Assembly: GCA_900548195.1 (NCBI GenBank)
Contig: URJQ01000002.1
Coordinates: 1-54,471, forward strand
Length of the DNA: 54,471 nt
Reading direction: 5' to 3'
DNA from: an uncultured Prevotella sp.
GTDB lineage: Bacteria; Bacteroidota; Bacteroidia; Bacteroidales; Bacteroidaceae
Shown here: piece after piece, positions 34,025 through 45,200 of the stretch
How positions within the stretch are numbered: the stretch's first letter is position 1
Layout of the letters: the number at the start of each line of letters is the position of its first letter
Translations under genes and position numbers: made by a program
Notes under the pieces: model-generated
What the model was told of the DNA's origin: nothing
Databases searched by the model: none
What the model saw: only the letters and a program-made list of their open reading frames with translations

Positions 34025-35890
34025 TTATCTCTGGATGTACTTCTTTCCATTGAGGATATACATCTGACCCTTGCGGACGGACTTCACCTGCTGTCCCTGG
34101 AGATTGAACATCACGTTTCTGTGGAAGAGAGGCACCTCTTCTTCATCTATGGAAGGAGAACCTATGCCGGATGCTTCCTCGGAATAGTCGGAATTATTGG
34201 TGAGATAGATGCTCTTAATCTTGATAGGAGTGCCACCAGGGCTCCACAATCCGAGGATATAGATATGGGAAGGATCTACAGTTACCTTGGAGTTATTACT
34301 CTTCATGTTTGCCAATGTTACCACGACACGAGTGCTGGAGCCCACGGATTTCATGTAAGGGTCGCCCCAATAATTGTTTGCATCAAAGAGTCGGAGAGAC
34401 CATTGATTAGACACTGGTTTCTCTGCAAGATTGAGAACAAGATACTTATAGCCAGACATATCGAGACCGTCAGCAAACTTCCAACCGCCAAAGCCATACT
34501 GGCCAGTGGTCAAAGTGCGTGTGCCGTCTGCATTCTTGATGAGGGTACCCGTCTCCCAGATGCTCGGACTGAATATGGAACTGGTGCCTGGGAACATGAA
34601 AAGATTGTCGGAAAGGACATCTTCAAACTTCCAATCAGACTTGGCATACTCTGCGAAAGCACGGTAGCAGAAGCGTGGACAAGCATCCGGTGACGTGAGG
34701 AAGGTATCTCCATCGGGTGCGGCATCGTCATACTTGGCGAGCTTGTCGGCATCAGTGAAGAGCATCCAGCTGACATTTCCAGTCTTGTCCATGATATATC
34801 TGAAATTGGCACCGAAGCCCACACCACCCAGTTCGCCGGTAGAGGCCTTGCCCCACGAACTGTTATACTTCTTGGGAGCCCAGTCCATCTCTGTGACAAG
34901 GATAGGATTCTTCTTTGCCACATTGTCAATGCTTGCGCTCCAGCCTGCCTGGAAGTCGGCATAAGTGTTGCCTTTGGTCACTACTCCCTGCTCGACGGAT
35001 TCCACTTCCGCATCACTGCCGTACCAACCTGGATAGCAATGCACTGCGTAACCGAAGTTATCATCCTTGATGGGGTACTTGGCATAGCCCTGATAGTTCT
35101 GTTGCCAGCAGAGTCCCGGCACCCAAAGGATATTGTGTGCACCGGTAGAACGGATGGCATCGACGATGGTCTGGAAGTATTTGGTGCAGTTTTTCATGCT
35201 GCTCTCAGAGTAATGGGTGTATTTTCCGTCGTCTCCGAGAATGCGCACCGGCTCATTTGCCAGCTCGAACATGATATGCGGATTGTTTTTCACGCTCTTA
35301 TGGTTCGCCACGTACTTCCAAACCCAAATGAGGTATTTCTGATAGTCGTCGCCGATCTTGATTTCTTCCGGACATACACCTGGCGGGCGCATCACGACAT
35401 AGATTCCGTGACGGATGGCATATTGCGCCATCTGAAGGAACACGGCATCGAAATTCTTCTTGAACATGACCGAGTCGAAGGCAGAGATGTCGCTCTCGCC
35501 ATTGGTCTTAATGCCCTGCTTGTTGCTCCAGTGAGGGTCCATGTGGATGCGTATCCAGTTGACTTTCCATCCTTTCTTGAGCATGGAACCGATCTGGGTC
35601 TTGTTCCAATATGTGCATTTGGAAGCGTTGTGCTGGGAGTCCCAGTCCCACTTCACGTTGCCATTGGCATCCTTACACCAGGCATAGCCATTGAAATACG
35701 GACTGTAGGTCTGTCCGAAACCATGAAGATTGACAATGCTGTCATTGCCATTCATATCCTTTGCCATGAGGTAACGTCCCTTAATGTAGAGCTCGGGCAT
35801 ACGCATTCCGTCCCAAGCTCTTACATTAAGGACCGCTACAGATGTCAGCATTGTGCAGACAAGTAGAGTTAAAGTAAGTAGTTTTCTCAT
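34025..35890 (-). CDS. GH5 endo-glycanase (probable xylanase) with C-terminal beta module and sorting tail
   Basis: 621 residues, signal peptide ending NVRA. GH5 barrel about 30-410: acid/base E213 in FELANEPV and nucleophile E334 in ILVTEMDW. About 425-580 is a beta-sandwich that may bind carbohydrate (YGFGGWKFADGLDMSGYKY). The tail from about 588 (VMFNLQGQQV...MYILNGKKY) matches the C-terminal signal seen in the CE1-CE6 protein and suggests export to the surface. GH5 specificity cannot be read with certainty; the context between GH98 and GH51 favours xylan over glucan or mannan. Confidence 0.88.
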   Translation of the reverse strand: MRKLLTLTLLVCTMLTSVAVLNVRAWDGMRMPELYIKGRYLMAKDMNGNDSIVNLHGFGQTYSPYFNGYAWCKDANGNVKWDWDSQHNASKCTYWNKTQIGSMLKKGWKVNWIRIHMDPHWSNKQGIKTNGESDISAFDSVMFKKNFDAVFLQMAQYAIRHGIYVVMRPPGVCPEEIKIGDDYQKYLIWVWKYVANHKSVKNNPHIMFELANEPVRILGDDGKYTHYSESSMKNCTKYFQTIVDAIRSTGAHNILWVPGLCWQQNYQGYAKYPIKDDNFGYAVHCYPGWYGSDAEVESVEQGVVTKGNTYADFQAGWSASIDNVAKKNPILVTEMDWAPKKYNSSWGKASTGELGGVGFGANFRYIMDKTGNVSWMLFTDADKLAKYDDAAPDGDTFLTSPDACPRFCYRAFAEYAKSDWKFEDVLSDNLFMFPGTSSIFSPSIWETGTLIKNADGTRTLTTGQYGFGGWKFADGLDMSGYKYLVLNLAEKPVSNQWSLRLFDANNYWGDPYMKSVGSSTRVVVTLANMKSNNSKVTVDPSHIYILGLWSPGGTPIKIKSIYLTNNSDYSEEASGIGSPSIDEEEVPLFHRNVMFNLQGQQVKSVRKGQMYILNGKKYIQR

Positions 35891-35973
35891 TTATTCTTAT
35901 ATTTTCAGTTTTATTTATTGAGATAGATACCGAGCTACTATTGCGTCGCTCAGTATCTATTTGCAATCTTTAT

Positions 35974-38900
35974 CTATCTGATAAACAGTTTCTTCACCTC
36001 CACTCCATTCTTGCGGATGATGTTGATGCCACGCTTGAGGGATGGAAGTTTTCTGCCATTCTCATCGAATATCTCGCTGCCAGCAGGCAGTATGCCGTCG
36101 CAGTTGGTGATAGAGTCGATGGAAGTAGGGGATATAACCTTGCTGACGCGACATGAGAGAAGGAGCATCTCGCCGCCCCACTCGCCTCCATCGGTGTGGA
36201 AATTGATGATATAGTCGCCTTCCTTGGTCACGGTGAAGTCCATCTCGCGCACCTTTGCCGAAGAGAGGTCTGCCGACTTGTTGCCTCCGGCATTAGGAGA
36301 AGCCGTGAAATTCTGCGATTCCTTGAGCGTGGTGCCATTGGAAGAGAGTATCTGCGCCTTGAACTGCGGCGTGCCTTTCCATGCCGCCATAGCGTAGGAG
36401 AGCCTGTAATTGCCCGGCGCAAGATGCAGCTTATGGTTGGTCTGCTTGCCGTAGTTGTAAGCCAGTCCGCGCCAATAGGTTGCTTTATTGTATTTACCAG
36501 TAAAGCCTACGAAGGTACGCGGACCTGAGCCGTAGGAGTTAGGATATTCCTGTGCGCTTGTGGAATTTAACTCGGCACGCCATCCTTCTGGAAATGTACC
36601 TTCGATAACATTGCTGAGGTCCATCTTGTAAACGATGGTATTATCGACGTAAATAGGCTCTAAAGTGACGATATCTTCAGGCATGAGGAATGAGAAAGTG
36701 CCGTCTCCATTGTCGGTGAGGTCTATCTTGCCGTGGATGATGTTCCAACCTTTCAGGCTGTAACCTTCGGCAGGATTGGCTGAAATGGTAACATATTGAC
36801 CCTCATAGGCTGACTCGACGCTCGCTATCGGTGAACCATGCTCGGACGACTTGATGGTGATGTCGAATTTCTCTATCTCTTCATCGGCAGGAGAGAAGAT
36901 GACCTGATCGACCATCATGTCAATACTGGCGGTGTTGAAGAGGTAGAACCTGTTCTCGCCGGCATTGAGCGTGGCGGTGATAGTGTCCTTCCGCCATTCG
37001 TTTTTCTCTGTCTTGAGGAAGAGTTTTCTCTGCGCAGTCTCGTCATTGATTCGGATTCTGACGTAATCCTTCTTGTGGGTGTTGTTGTAACGCACTGCAA
37101 TACGGTATTCTCCACCCTTCTTTACGCGGAACACTTTTCTCAATGCGCCAGCGCTATTCTTGCCCATCACGACAAATCCATTGCCGGAATGACCGCGCAC
37201 CCAGCGGTAACTGCCACCGTAAGGAAATTGCTCCATGCTCTGCACGTTGCAGTTGTCCATGTCCTCAGCCTCGATGATGAGGGTGCCGAAGAAATCCTTC
37301 GGCTGTGCAGGCAACGGCAGAGCGGTGTTTCCCACATAGTCTGTCTTGCGGTCGGTAGCCGTGCCTTGGCACTCCACCTTCAGGTCAACAGGACCGAGAT
37401 GGCTGACAGTGAGGGTATAAACGCCTTTCGCCGCATCCCATGAAGGAGTGACGGAAGCGGTAGCCTCAGCGCGCTTGGTCCATGAAATCTTAGGTTCGGC
37501 AGTCACACCATTGATTACTATCCTGTCCACCACATTCTTTGTGGTGTCCGAACGGAAGTTGTTCAGATAGAAACAGATGCTGTCCGCATACTCCTTGACT
37601 ATGGCGCTGCTGAGTTTTCCCCATGTGAGGTCCATGCTCTGACAGGTGTTGTAGAGCAGAGGCACATTGGCAGAAGCGGTGTTCTTGCTGTTGAGATAGG
37701 TGTAAGGAGTATATGTGACGAGTTGGTTACGGTAGCGTGAAACGAAGAGGTCGCCTGTGCTCACTTCCGGATAAGCCGCATTGAACTTGGCAGTCTTGGT
37801 GCTCAGGGAAGGCCATACGCTGCTGCGCTGCGACTTCTTCACCTTGGTCTGGATGCCGGTAGCCATGCTGGTGAGGCATGGAGTCATAGGAATCGTGCCG
37901 TAACGACCGGTCTTCTTGAGGTACCAATAGTTGTTCATCCATTGGCCGTTGCCCTTGTTGAACGGGTCATTCTGCTTGTAGAGCCCGTCATAGAGGTCAG
38001 CCCATGTGGCATATTTATCCTCGTCACTGCCGGATTTCACGTCGTTGACGATGATTACATTCGTCTTGTCGATGACTTCCTGCTGGGTAGGGATATACAT
38101 AGTACCGTCTATCACCTTGCGCCACATGTCCATCCACACGTTGCGGAAGCCTGGGAAGGTGCCCCAACGGCGCACTTTATACGTCTTTGTGCCGTCCTTG
38201 ACAGTGCCGTCGGACAGATTCTGGAAGTCTTCGGTCCAGATAAGTTCGGGTCCATCCCATACTGCTCCACCGTTCTGGCAGGTCTGTTCCATCACGGTTC
38301 CGATGCCGGCAGCGTTAGGATATTTGCATTTGTTCTCGCCTACAAGGTCAGATGTGGCACCGTTCCATCCGCAGTTGTCGTAGCGGACGCCGTAATTGCG
38401 GGTCAATCCAGCCACGAACGGACCGAAGGTGACGCTCTCATTGTTGTAGAAACATGAGGAAGTGGTGTATTTGTAGAGCCAAAGGATAGACTCTGGATAG
38501 TCCTTGCACGCCTGAAGGAGACTGGCATTGCGCTTCATCATTCCCACAGGATTGAGATGATGCGACCATATATTGCCACAGAAACTCACGGTAAGGAAGC
38601 CTCCGTACTTATGATGCATAGGAATAAGTTCGGCAAAGAGCTGGATGCGCTCAATTTCTGACGATGAAAAAAGGTCGCCCGCCTCATTGAAGCCCCAAAA
38701 TTGCTCGGCAAAATTCCAGCCCAGGAAGTTAGGATATTTCTTGAAGAAATACTCGAACGTCTCAAGGTCATTGTCGTGAATATGGGTATGTCCGCCGCTG
38801 GCAGGCTGCAATGTGAACCACATATTGTTCATCTGGCACACGGAAGCCCACGACTTGTATGTAGGAATGGCATTCTGCGGACGCTGATGGATGTTGAGTT

Positions 38901-39123
38901 TAGTGTCGTAAGCGCATGAGAGCGAGAGATTCATCACCACGAATGGCTTTATGTCATCGGGGATGAGGTCGATGATCTTCTGGGGATCAGCCTGATTCCA
39001 CACGTCAACATGGACGAGCCACATAGGGTGCTGGGAGTCAACCGGACGGCGCTGCTGGGCTGATGCCAGCGACGCTGTCAGGAGAACTATCAGGGATAGC
39101 AGTAGATATTTGGGATTTTTCAT
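35974..39123 (-). CDS. GH98 endo-xylanase-type enzyme with CBM6/35-like, repeat and novel beta modules
   Basis: 1049 residues, signal peptide ending ASAQ. The GH98 catalytic region (about 28-560) includes E140 in GWNFAEQFWGF, the family's signature. About 600-745 is a CBM6/35-like module (IIEAEDMDN). About 752-827 is a small repeat domain (YEGQYVTISANPAEGYSLKGW). About 828-995 is a beta-sandwich sharing a GWxxxx...GSGPR...Y.L.YAM.AWKG pattern with the giant protein at 42276-46184. The last 32 residues resemble a sorting tail. GH98 is known for blood-group endo-galactosidases and for a xylanase of the Bacteroides ovatus complex-xylan locus; the context supports the latter. Second gene after GH115 (67-bp gap). 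Confidence 0.9.
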   Translation of the reverse strand: MKNPKYLLLSLIVLLTASLASAQQRRPVDSQHPMWLVHVDVWNQADPQKIIDLIPDDIKPFVVMNLSLSCAYDTKLNIHQRPQNAIPTYKSWASVCQMNNMWFTLQPASGGHTHIHDNDLETFEYFFKKYPNFLGWNFAEQFWGFNEAGDLFSSSEIERIQLFAELIPMHHKYGGFLTVSFCGNIWSHHLNPVGMMKRNASLLQACKDYPESILWLYKYTTSSCFYNNESVTFGPFVAGLTRNYGVRYDNCGWNGATSDLVGENKCKYPNAAGIGTVMEQTCQNGGAVWDGPELIWTEDFQNLSDGTVKDGTKTYKVRRWGTFPGFRNVWMDMWRKVIDGTMYIPTQQEVIDKTNVIIVNDVKSGSDEDKYATWADLYDGLYKQNDPFNKGNGQWMNNYWYLKKTGRYGTIPMTPCLTSMATGIQTKVKKSQRSSVWPSLSTKTAKFNAAYPEVSTGDLFVSRYRNQLVTYTPYTYLNSKNTASANVPLLYNTCQSMDLTWGKLSSAIVKEYADSICFYLNNFRSDTTKNVVDRIVINGVTAEPKISWTKRAEATASVTPSWDAAKGVYTLTVSHLGPVDLKVECQGTATDRKTDYVGNTALPLPAQPKDFFGTLIIEAEDMDNCNVQSMEQFPYGGSYRWVRGHSGNGFVVMGKNSAGALRKVFRVKKGGEYRIAVRYNNTHKKDYVRIRINDETAQRKLFLKTEKNEWRKDTITATLNAGENRFYLFNTASIDMMVDQVIFSPADEEIEKFDITIKSSEHGSPIASVESAYEGQYVTISANPAEGYSLKGWNIIHGKIDLTDNGDGTFSFLMPEDIVTLEPIYVDNTIVYKMDLSNVIEGTFPEGWRAELNSTSAQEYPNSYGSGPRTFVGFTGKYNKATYWRGLAYNYGKQTNHKLHLAPGNYRLSYAMAAWKGTPQFKAQILSSNGTTLKESQNFTASPNAGGNKSADLSSAKVREMDFTVTKEGDYIINFHTDGGEWGGEMLLLSCRVSKVISPTSIDSITNCDGILPAGSEIFDENGRKLPSLKRGINIIRKNGVEVKKLFIR

Positions 39124-39190
39124 TGCTTTTACTTGTTTATTATGTTGTAATATTGCAGATATTGTCCCGTCGATGCGGGTAATTCCACGG

Positions 39191-41755
39191 TTACTTTCTC
39201 AGGCTTTCCTTTCCTCCGAGATACTGCTGGCTGTAGCCTCCAAAGTCTATTATCACCTTTTCGAGGACTATGCGCGGGTCATCAGGAGTGAAAGTGAGGG
39301 TGTAAGTGCCGTCTGCTGAAGAGCCGAGAGGCAACTCTATGACTTTCTCCACTACGCGGCGAGCCACTGTAGGATAATATACGTTGTAGATATTCTCAGG
39401 ATTCTCGTTGAGATTTCCGTTGAAATTGACGGTTTCAGGCTTGCCTCCATTGAGCGAAACGGTGTATGTCATTCCGCCCTTATTGAGATAATCGAGGGTG
39501 GATTTGGTGATGATATGCACCTTGGCACGCACTGCATCGCGGGTATTATGCTCGTAGCGGAAGCGGTAAGTCAGAGTTCCTTCTCCGCTCTGGCGCGTCA
39601 TTCCGCTGAGTGTTCTGCCCATAAATGGTATCTCCAGCCATTCTCCAGTGGCGGAATTGTAATGCGCAGCCTCCATTGAGACATAGCCTCTGCCGTCTTC
39701 ATCGAAGATATTCTTCACGTCATTTGCACGATATACCTTTGGCTGAGTGTCCTTCCGGAAGGCATCATTCCATGATGTATAGCCGATATGCTTCTGTATC
39801 ATCATGCCATTCCATTTGCCTCCTGCTATCTCCTTATTATATATAGCCATGAGTTGACCGTCACGCTGGAATGCTTTCTCGCATTTTTCTGCCCATTCAT
39901 CCATAGCGGCATCGCCCTTCTGATGGAGAGCATGGTTCATGGCTTGGGCGTAATACATCTGGTGAAGGGTGGACATGAGCTGCACAGGGAAGAGCACTGA
40001 CTGGAAATATGCGTCCTTTGCAGCGGCTGGAATACGGCTATACTGACTGAGAGCTTCTATCTCCAGCGACTTATATTGATCGACCACTTCCTCCCATTCG
40101 CATCCTCCGCCTATCTTGCCTGATGGCTGGAGCGAATAGGTCTTGGCGTCAAGCATCTCCGGAGTGCATCGTCCATTATACTTGCAGAGAAGATTGAAGA
40201 TGCGGGAAGCTTCGTCAGCCTCTTTTTCTCCCACTATATCGAGGAAGAAACTGCGTATATGCGACATAGGAACCACTTTGCTGTCTGCCTTCATCTTGAG
40301 GTCATCATCCACGCCATTCCATGCAAGGTCGAGGAAGAGCTGTATAGGATATTCCATCGGTTTGAGGTCGCCGACATTGAGAATCCAAAGCTTGTCGATG
40401 CCATTATTGTATGCCAAGGCGAGCTGTTCCCACATATTCTGCACTGGAGTGACATTAAGAAGTTTGCTGTTGCGTGGCGCTCCGACGTAATCCACGTGGT
40501 AATAGAGTCCCCATCCGCCCTTACGCTGGCGCTCTTTCACAGTAGGCACACGGCGAACGTTGCCCCAGTTGTCGTCACAAAGGAGGATAGTGATGTCATC
40601 AGGCACTCTCATGCCGTCATCATAATAGTCCTGCACCTCTTTATATAGTGCCCACATCTGCGGCACTTGGCTTGCTTTCTTGCCACGAGCCTTACTGATA
40701 AGCTTGCGCTGATTGGCAATGACGCTCTCCAGAAGTTTGACATTACGCTCCTCACTCATAGCCATATCACCATCGCCACGCATTCCTATGGTCACGATAT
40801 CCTCGGTATTCTTGTTGCGTTCCACGCCTCCATACCAGAAACGGTCAAGGTTTTCCTTGTTAGTAGCGTAGTCCCATTTGCCACCTTGCTCCTTGCGGCT
40901 CTTGAGATCCTGGGTATCTGCGTTAGGATTATCAGAGTGTCCATGCCATTCTTTCTGCGAGCGGCACATCGGTTCATGGTGGCTTGTGCCTATCATAATG
41001 CCCATTTCATCGGCTGTTTTGCCATTTAATGGGTCGTCAGCATAGAATGCCCAGCCCCACATTGCAGGCCAAATATAGTTGCCTTTCAAGCGAAGAAGAA
41101 GTTCGAAGACCTTCTCGTAGAATTTATGTCCACCGTAATTGGTGCCGAATGTGTTCTTCACCCATGTGGTAAGGCATGGTGCTTCATCATTGAGGAATAT
41201 GCCTCTATAGCGCACAGCCGGCTCTCCGTCGGTGTATATACCATTGTTTACGTATATATCCTTATGCTTTGCCACTGGCACATCCATCCAGTAATACCAA
41301 GGAGAGACTCCTATCTGACGACTCAATTCATATATTCCGTATATCGTACCGCGGCGGTCACTGCCTGCTATGATAAGTTTGCCGTCAACAATGGTGATGA
41401 TGTATTTCTCTGTCTTGCCCTTCAACTGGCGAGCATCTATCTTGCCTTGCTTTGCCAACTGGTCTATCAGGGTGCTGGAGCCAAGAGTTCCTACCACTAT
41501 TGCGCTGCCTTTAGCGGCTGATGTCATAGTCACTGCGCTTCCATTGACCGCTTTGAAGTCATTACAGAGATTCTTCAGCGCAAGTTTTACGCCGATATTA
41601 TCATTGTCGCTGACTGCTATCTGCAGCGAAGAGTTTTGGGAACACAGTCTGATATCGCCCTTGTCAAACGTCACAAACTGGTCTGCTGCCACGACATTTG
41701 CAAGCGATAGAAACGAGAGTGCCACTCCGGCAATTATTGATTTGAGTTGAATCAT
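39191..41755 (-). CDS. GH115 xylan alpha-glucuronidase
   Basis: 854 residues from the start at 41755 (signal peptide MIQLKSIIAGVALSFLSLA, cleavage near VVAA); the open frame extends 28 codons further into the leader. Contains GH115 signatures: YRGIFLNDEAPCLTTW near 185, LKGNYIWPAMW near 225, GTSHHEPM near 260 and the C-terminal beta region ending GGKESLRK. Length fits the family. Removes (4-O-methyl-)glucuronic acid from internal and terminal xylose residues. First gene of the run GH115-GH98-GH5-GH51; its leader carries a promoter box and a hairpin. Confidence 0.95.
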   Translation of the reverse strand: MIQLKSIIAGVALSFLSLANVVAADQFVTFDKGDIRLCSQNSSLQIAVSDNDNIGVKLALKNLCNDFKAVNGSAVTMTSAAKGSAIVVGTLGSSTLIDQLAKQGKIDARQLKGKTEKYIITIVDGKLIIAGSDRRGTIYGIYELSRQIGVSPWYYWMDVPVAKHKDIYVNNGIYTDGEPAVRYRGIFLNDEAPCLTTWVKNTFGTNYGGHKFYEKVFELLLRLKGNYIWPAMWGWAFYADDPLNGKTADEMGIMIGTSHHEPMCRSQKEWHGHSDNPNADTQDLKSRKEQGGKWDYATNKENLDRFWYGGVERNKNTEDIVTIGMRGDGDMAMSEERNVKLLESVIANQRKLISKARGKKASQVPQMWALYKEVQDYYDDGMRVPDDITILLCDDNWGNVRRVPTVKERQRKGGWGLYYHVDYVGAPRNSKLLNVTPVQNMWEQLALAYNNGIDKLWILNVGDLKPMEYPIQLFLDLAWNGVDDDLKMKADSKVVPMSHIRSFFLDIVGEKEADEASRIFNLLCKYNGRCTPEMLDAKTYSLQPSGKIGGGCEWEEVVDQYKSLEIEALSQYSRIPAAAKDAYFQSVLFPVQLMSTLHQMYYAQAMNHALHQKGDAAMDEWAEKCEKAFQRDGQLMAIYNKEIAGGKWNGMMIQKHIGYTSWNDAFRKDTQPKVYRANDVKNIFDEDGRGYVSMEAAHYNSATGEWLEIPFMGRTLSGMTRQSGEGTLTYRFRYEHNTRDAVRAKVHIITKSTLDYLNKGGMTYTVSLNGGKPETVNFNGNLNENPENIYNVYYPTVARRVVEKVIELPLGSSADGTYTLTFTPDDPRIVLEKVIIDFGGYSQQYLGGKESLRK

Positions 41756-41876
41756 TAGGTATAGTTTTAATTTGATTAGTTCTATTTCTTCTTTTTTTAG
41801 TAGGGATTCAAAATGATTTTGAAAATGAATAGATAACAATAAATGGGGTTCATTGTCATAAAGAAACGCTGATAAA

Positions 41877-41938
41877 GTAGGTAATCGGAATTATTCTTAT
41901 AGTATCTGTTCATTATCAGAATAATTATGATTATCTAC
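41877..41938 (-). promoter_or_regulatory. Leader hairpin upstream of GH115
   Basis: Arms 41877-41897 and 41918-41938 pair at 18 of 21 positions around a 20-nt AT-rich loop. It lies between the -7 box at 41969 and the start at 41755, so it would form in the 5' leader. It could be a regulatory structure or a decayed inverted-repeat element. Confidence 0.5.
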
Positions 41939-41968
41939 TTACCTATTTATTGTATTCTGTTCTGACTG

Positions 41969-41976
41969 CAAAATTA
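41969..41976 (-). promoter_or_regulatory. Promoter -7 box for GH115-GH98-GH5-GH51
   Basis: The minus strand reads TAATTTTG in CATAATTTTGCAGTC, 214 bp upstream of the GH115 start. No clear -33 TTTG at the usual spacing. 41977-42184 is AT-rich with nothing else recognised. Confidence 0.5.
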
Positions 41977-42184
41977 TGAAGAAAAAATATCTTTTCCACT
42001 CTAAAAAATACCATTCTCTTTCTATATTGTGCCAATTATGAGAAGAAAATGCAAAAAATACGCAAAACTATCGATGAAATGGGAGAAAATCAAAGGTATG
42101 CAAACAGGAAAGAATAGGCAATAGATTATTTCCTCATATCAGCTTTCCCTAATAATCATCAGGAATTTTCCTTCTTTCTACAAC

Positions 42185-42229
42185 ATAAAAAAATACTGGC
42201 TACATGAGTCTTTCAACTCAAGTAGCCAG
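42185..42229 (-). terminator. Rho-independent terminator of the giant secreted protein gene
   Basis: CTGGCTAC (42196-42203) pairs with GTAGCCAG (42222-42229), with inner GAGT/ACTC pairing. On the minus strand the stem is followed by TTTTTTT (42193-42187). It separates the 42276-46184 gene from the GH115 run. Confidence 0.8.
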
Positions 42230-42275
42230 CGATTATATTACCTTCCTTTCGGCAAGGTCATGAAATGATTTGTCA

Positions 42276-45200
42276 TTACTTTTCCACTACTTTGGAAATC
42301 TTTGTGTAGCCATTTGCCCACTTCTCCACCTTGATAGCAACGCCATTAGGAGCAGAAATCTGACGACCATTGAGGTCATAGAATACTACTGATACTGGAT
42401 TTCCTTCAGGAGCAACCTCTGCATTCTTGATGCCTGCTGCCACTTCTTCACCAAGAACCTTGGCTGCAGCGGCGTAATCAAAGCCTGATGCCTTGCCTAC
42501 GATCTTCAGAGTAGCATTATCTACCTTACCGAAGCAAGCATTTGACATCTTGGCACCGATAGAAATGGAACCGAAGTTGCCGTCTATTGTAGGAACGACA
42601 TTCTCAAATTCGATAGGTGTTTTGTTATCGCGCGAGTAGTTTCCTTTCTCATCAACAGTGAAAATCTTCTGCTCACCACCTACTACAGCATAGCATTCAG
42701 GGAGATTATCGTCGCCTACCTTGTCGCTAGCAACAACGATTGAAGCCGTGTAATTAGCCACTGGGATGTTATTGACGAGCTGTTCTACAGTGTACTTGCC
42801 TGTTCCCCATGGTGAACATACTGCACAGTCATAGTATGGTTCCGTCACAGATGCACCCTTCTGTCCCCAATTTTTTGACCAAAGAGACTGGATATTACCG
42901 CTTTCCACTGCGATGTTCCAACCAGGGAAATCCGTTGTCTCAGCCGGTGCATTCTCCTTGTCGGCAGGTATAACGGTAGTGTTATAGAAGTTAGGATTCT
43001 GTATCAGGAAAGAAGCATCGATGGTTTCTTCGGTTTCTTCTGCCACATTTTCATCGAATACCTTGAAATCATAGCCATCAGCAATCTTCTTATAGAGCTT
43101 TGCTGCATAGAGAGTCTTCAGCTGCTTGACGAGAGCTTGGTCATCAGAGATTGCATTACCAGAAGCAAGAACGGCTGGATGTCCACTCATTTCTGCATCA
43201 AGTGCCACTATGGCAGCTGCGAGATCAGTAATCTGCTTTGTGATAAGAGGCACGCAATTCTTTACCATATTGGAGATAAGAGTTCCTTTATCGCCCATTG
43301 CATCCACAGCAGCCTGAAGAGCATCATCATCCAATGCTACATAGTCCACGTCCTTATAGTCATTATAAGTCTTTTCTACGATAGGATATTGTTCGAGTCC
43401 TTCAAATTTGGTACCCTTGGCATCATCCATTCCTTTGACGATGGACTCAAGACAAGTAGGGAACTTGTCAATGTTCGCACGACGCTTAGCAGACTTCTTT
43501 ACCATTGCATCAAGTTTGGCAAAAGCATCTGTATATTCTGCAACAGTGTGGAAATCAGGGTTTGTGTACTCAGCTATCATAGCTTCAAGAGCATCACGTG
43601 TGGTACCAGCATACTTATCACTACCCTTTGCAGTCTCCAGTTCTTCCTTGGCAGGAGCGAGGTTCTTGTTCATCAATGACGCATAAGTGACTGCAAGTGA
43701 CGATGTACTTTCAACAGTAACATTACCTACACAGCACTCTCCACCAGCGGTAAACTTGAGTATATACTTGCCTGCCTTAGGAGCATTCCAGAGGAACTGT
43801 ATCTTTTTAGCTTCAGTTGAAGCATCGGTAGCACTGTTGCAATGCACAGAAACCTCATCCTTTCGAGTATAAACAGGTGTACCTTTGATACCATCTTCCT
43901 GATTATATATATCAAGCTGGATAGAACATGGAGAAGCAGCAGCCTTCCATGCGATGATGTTGTAAGTCATCTGATACTTCGCATTCTTGAGATCAAGAGT
44001 CTTTTCCTCGAGATTACCTTCCAAAGTACCACCGTGATCTGTCTGGAGAAGGTATTCTCCGTATGTGGCATAAGCATTAGGTGCAAGATAGATAGCGGCG
44101 CCATTCATGCCCTTGTTTGCCATTGTCTTGACACGAGGGCCACCACCGCCGGTCCAGTCATCACCGCCCCAGGTGCAGTTTGCACCAGGATCACGCATGT
44201 TACCATTATCACGATAAATCTTCCAACCTGTGCCATGTGCTGGTGCCTTGTCGTTTCCAGCAGATGCAAAGTCACCCTTTGCTATTACTTCAGACTGGTC
44301 CTTATCGCCTTCTGTCTCCTGAACATTGTAGAGTTCGTAACCTCCTACATACATTCCATTAAATCCTGTGGTGAGGAGAGTGTATTTTACATGATACTGT
44401 CCACCTGGAGAATTGAAACGAATAGCACAGTTCTCAAATTTGAAGCCATCGTTATTACGATTTGCTTCACCAGCTACTGCAGGAGTAAACTGACTTGTTG
44501 CCACTACTTCATTTGCACTATTGAGGACATCCACCTGAATGCTTGAAGGATTAGACCAATATGCCAAGAGAGAACGAATCTCTACATCGCCGGCAGGGAT
44601 TTCCATAGCAGGAGATATCACTGCACCATTCATAGCACCTTCTTCAAGGTTTGAACCGTTAGCACGTGTGTAAATACCCTTGCCTTGCGGTGCCTTTGTG
44701 GAGAATACACGACCACCGCCGCTATAAGAGTTGCCGGATGTGCGTTCTTCTCCATCGGAATAGACTGTCCATCCTTCAGGAACAGTACCATCAGCCGCAT
44801 CAGAGAATGTGCAGGAACCAGCTGGAGTATAGATAGTCTCAGACACTTTCACCTTACCTACCTCGAATATCAGCGATGTTGGATTCACGCTCGCAGTGCC
44901 CTTGGAAGTCACTACATTCTCAAGGGTTACTGTGTAAGAACCCTTGGCAAAAGCACCATTTTCATTTACGAATGTCAGTGTCTTTGTTAATTCCGGAGTG
45001 CCTTCCTTAAGCTTGAGAACTGTTCCGTCAGAGAGTTTTGCCACAGGTCCATCATTTATATCATTCTTTCCTGAGCAGACTTCCTTATCAAATGTAAAGG
45101 TTACCTCTGAGACTCCTTCGAGTCCGAACGAGCCATCAAGCGGTGTTGTGGCAACACACTGAGCCTCACCATATATCCATGAAGTGATGTTACCTTCCTC

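Noticed and set aside
42038..42124. 28-residue Lys-rich plus-strand ORF in the gap after the giant protein gene
   Set aside because: No promoter, no ribosome-binding context and no similarity; an AT-rich region gives such frames by chance.
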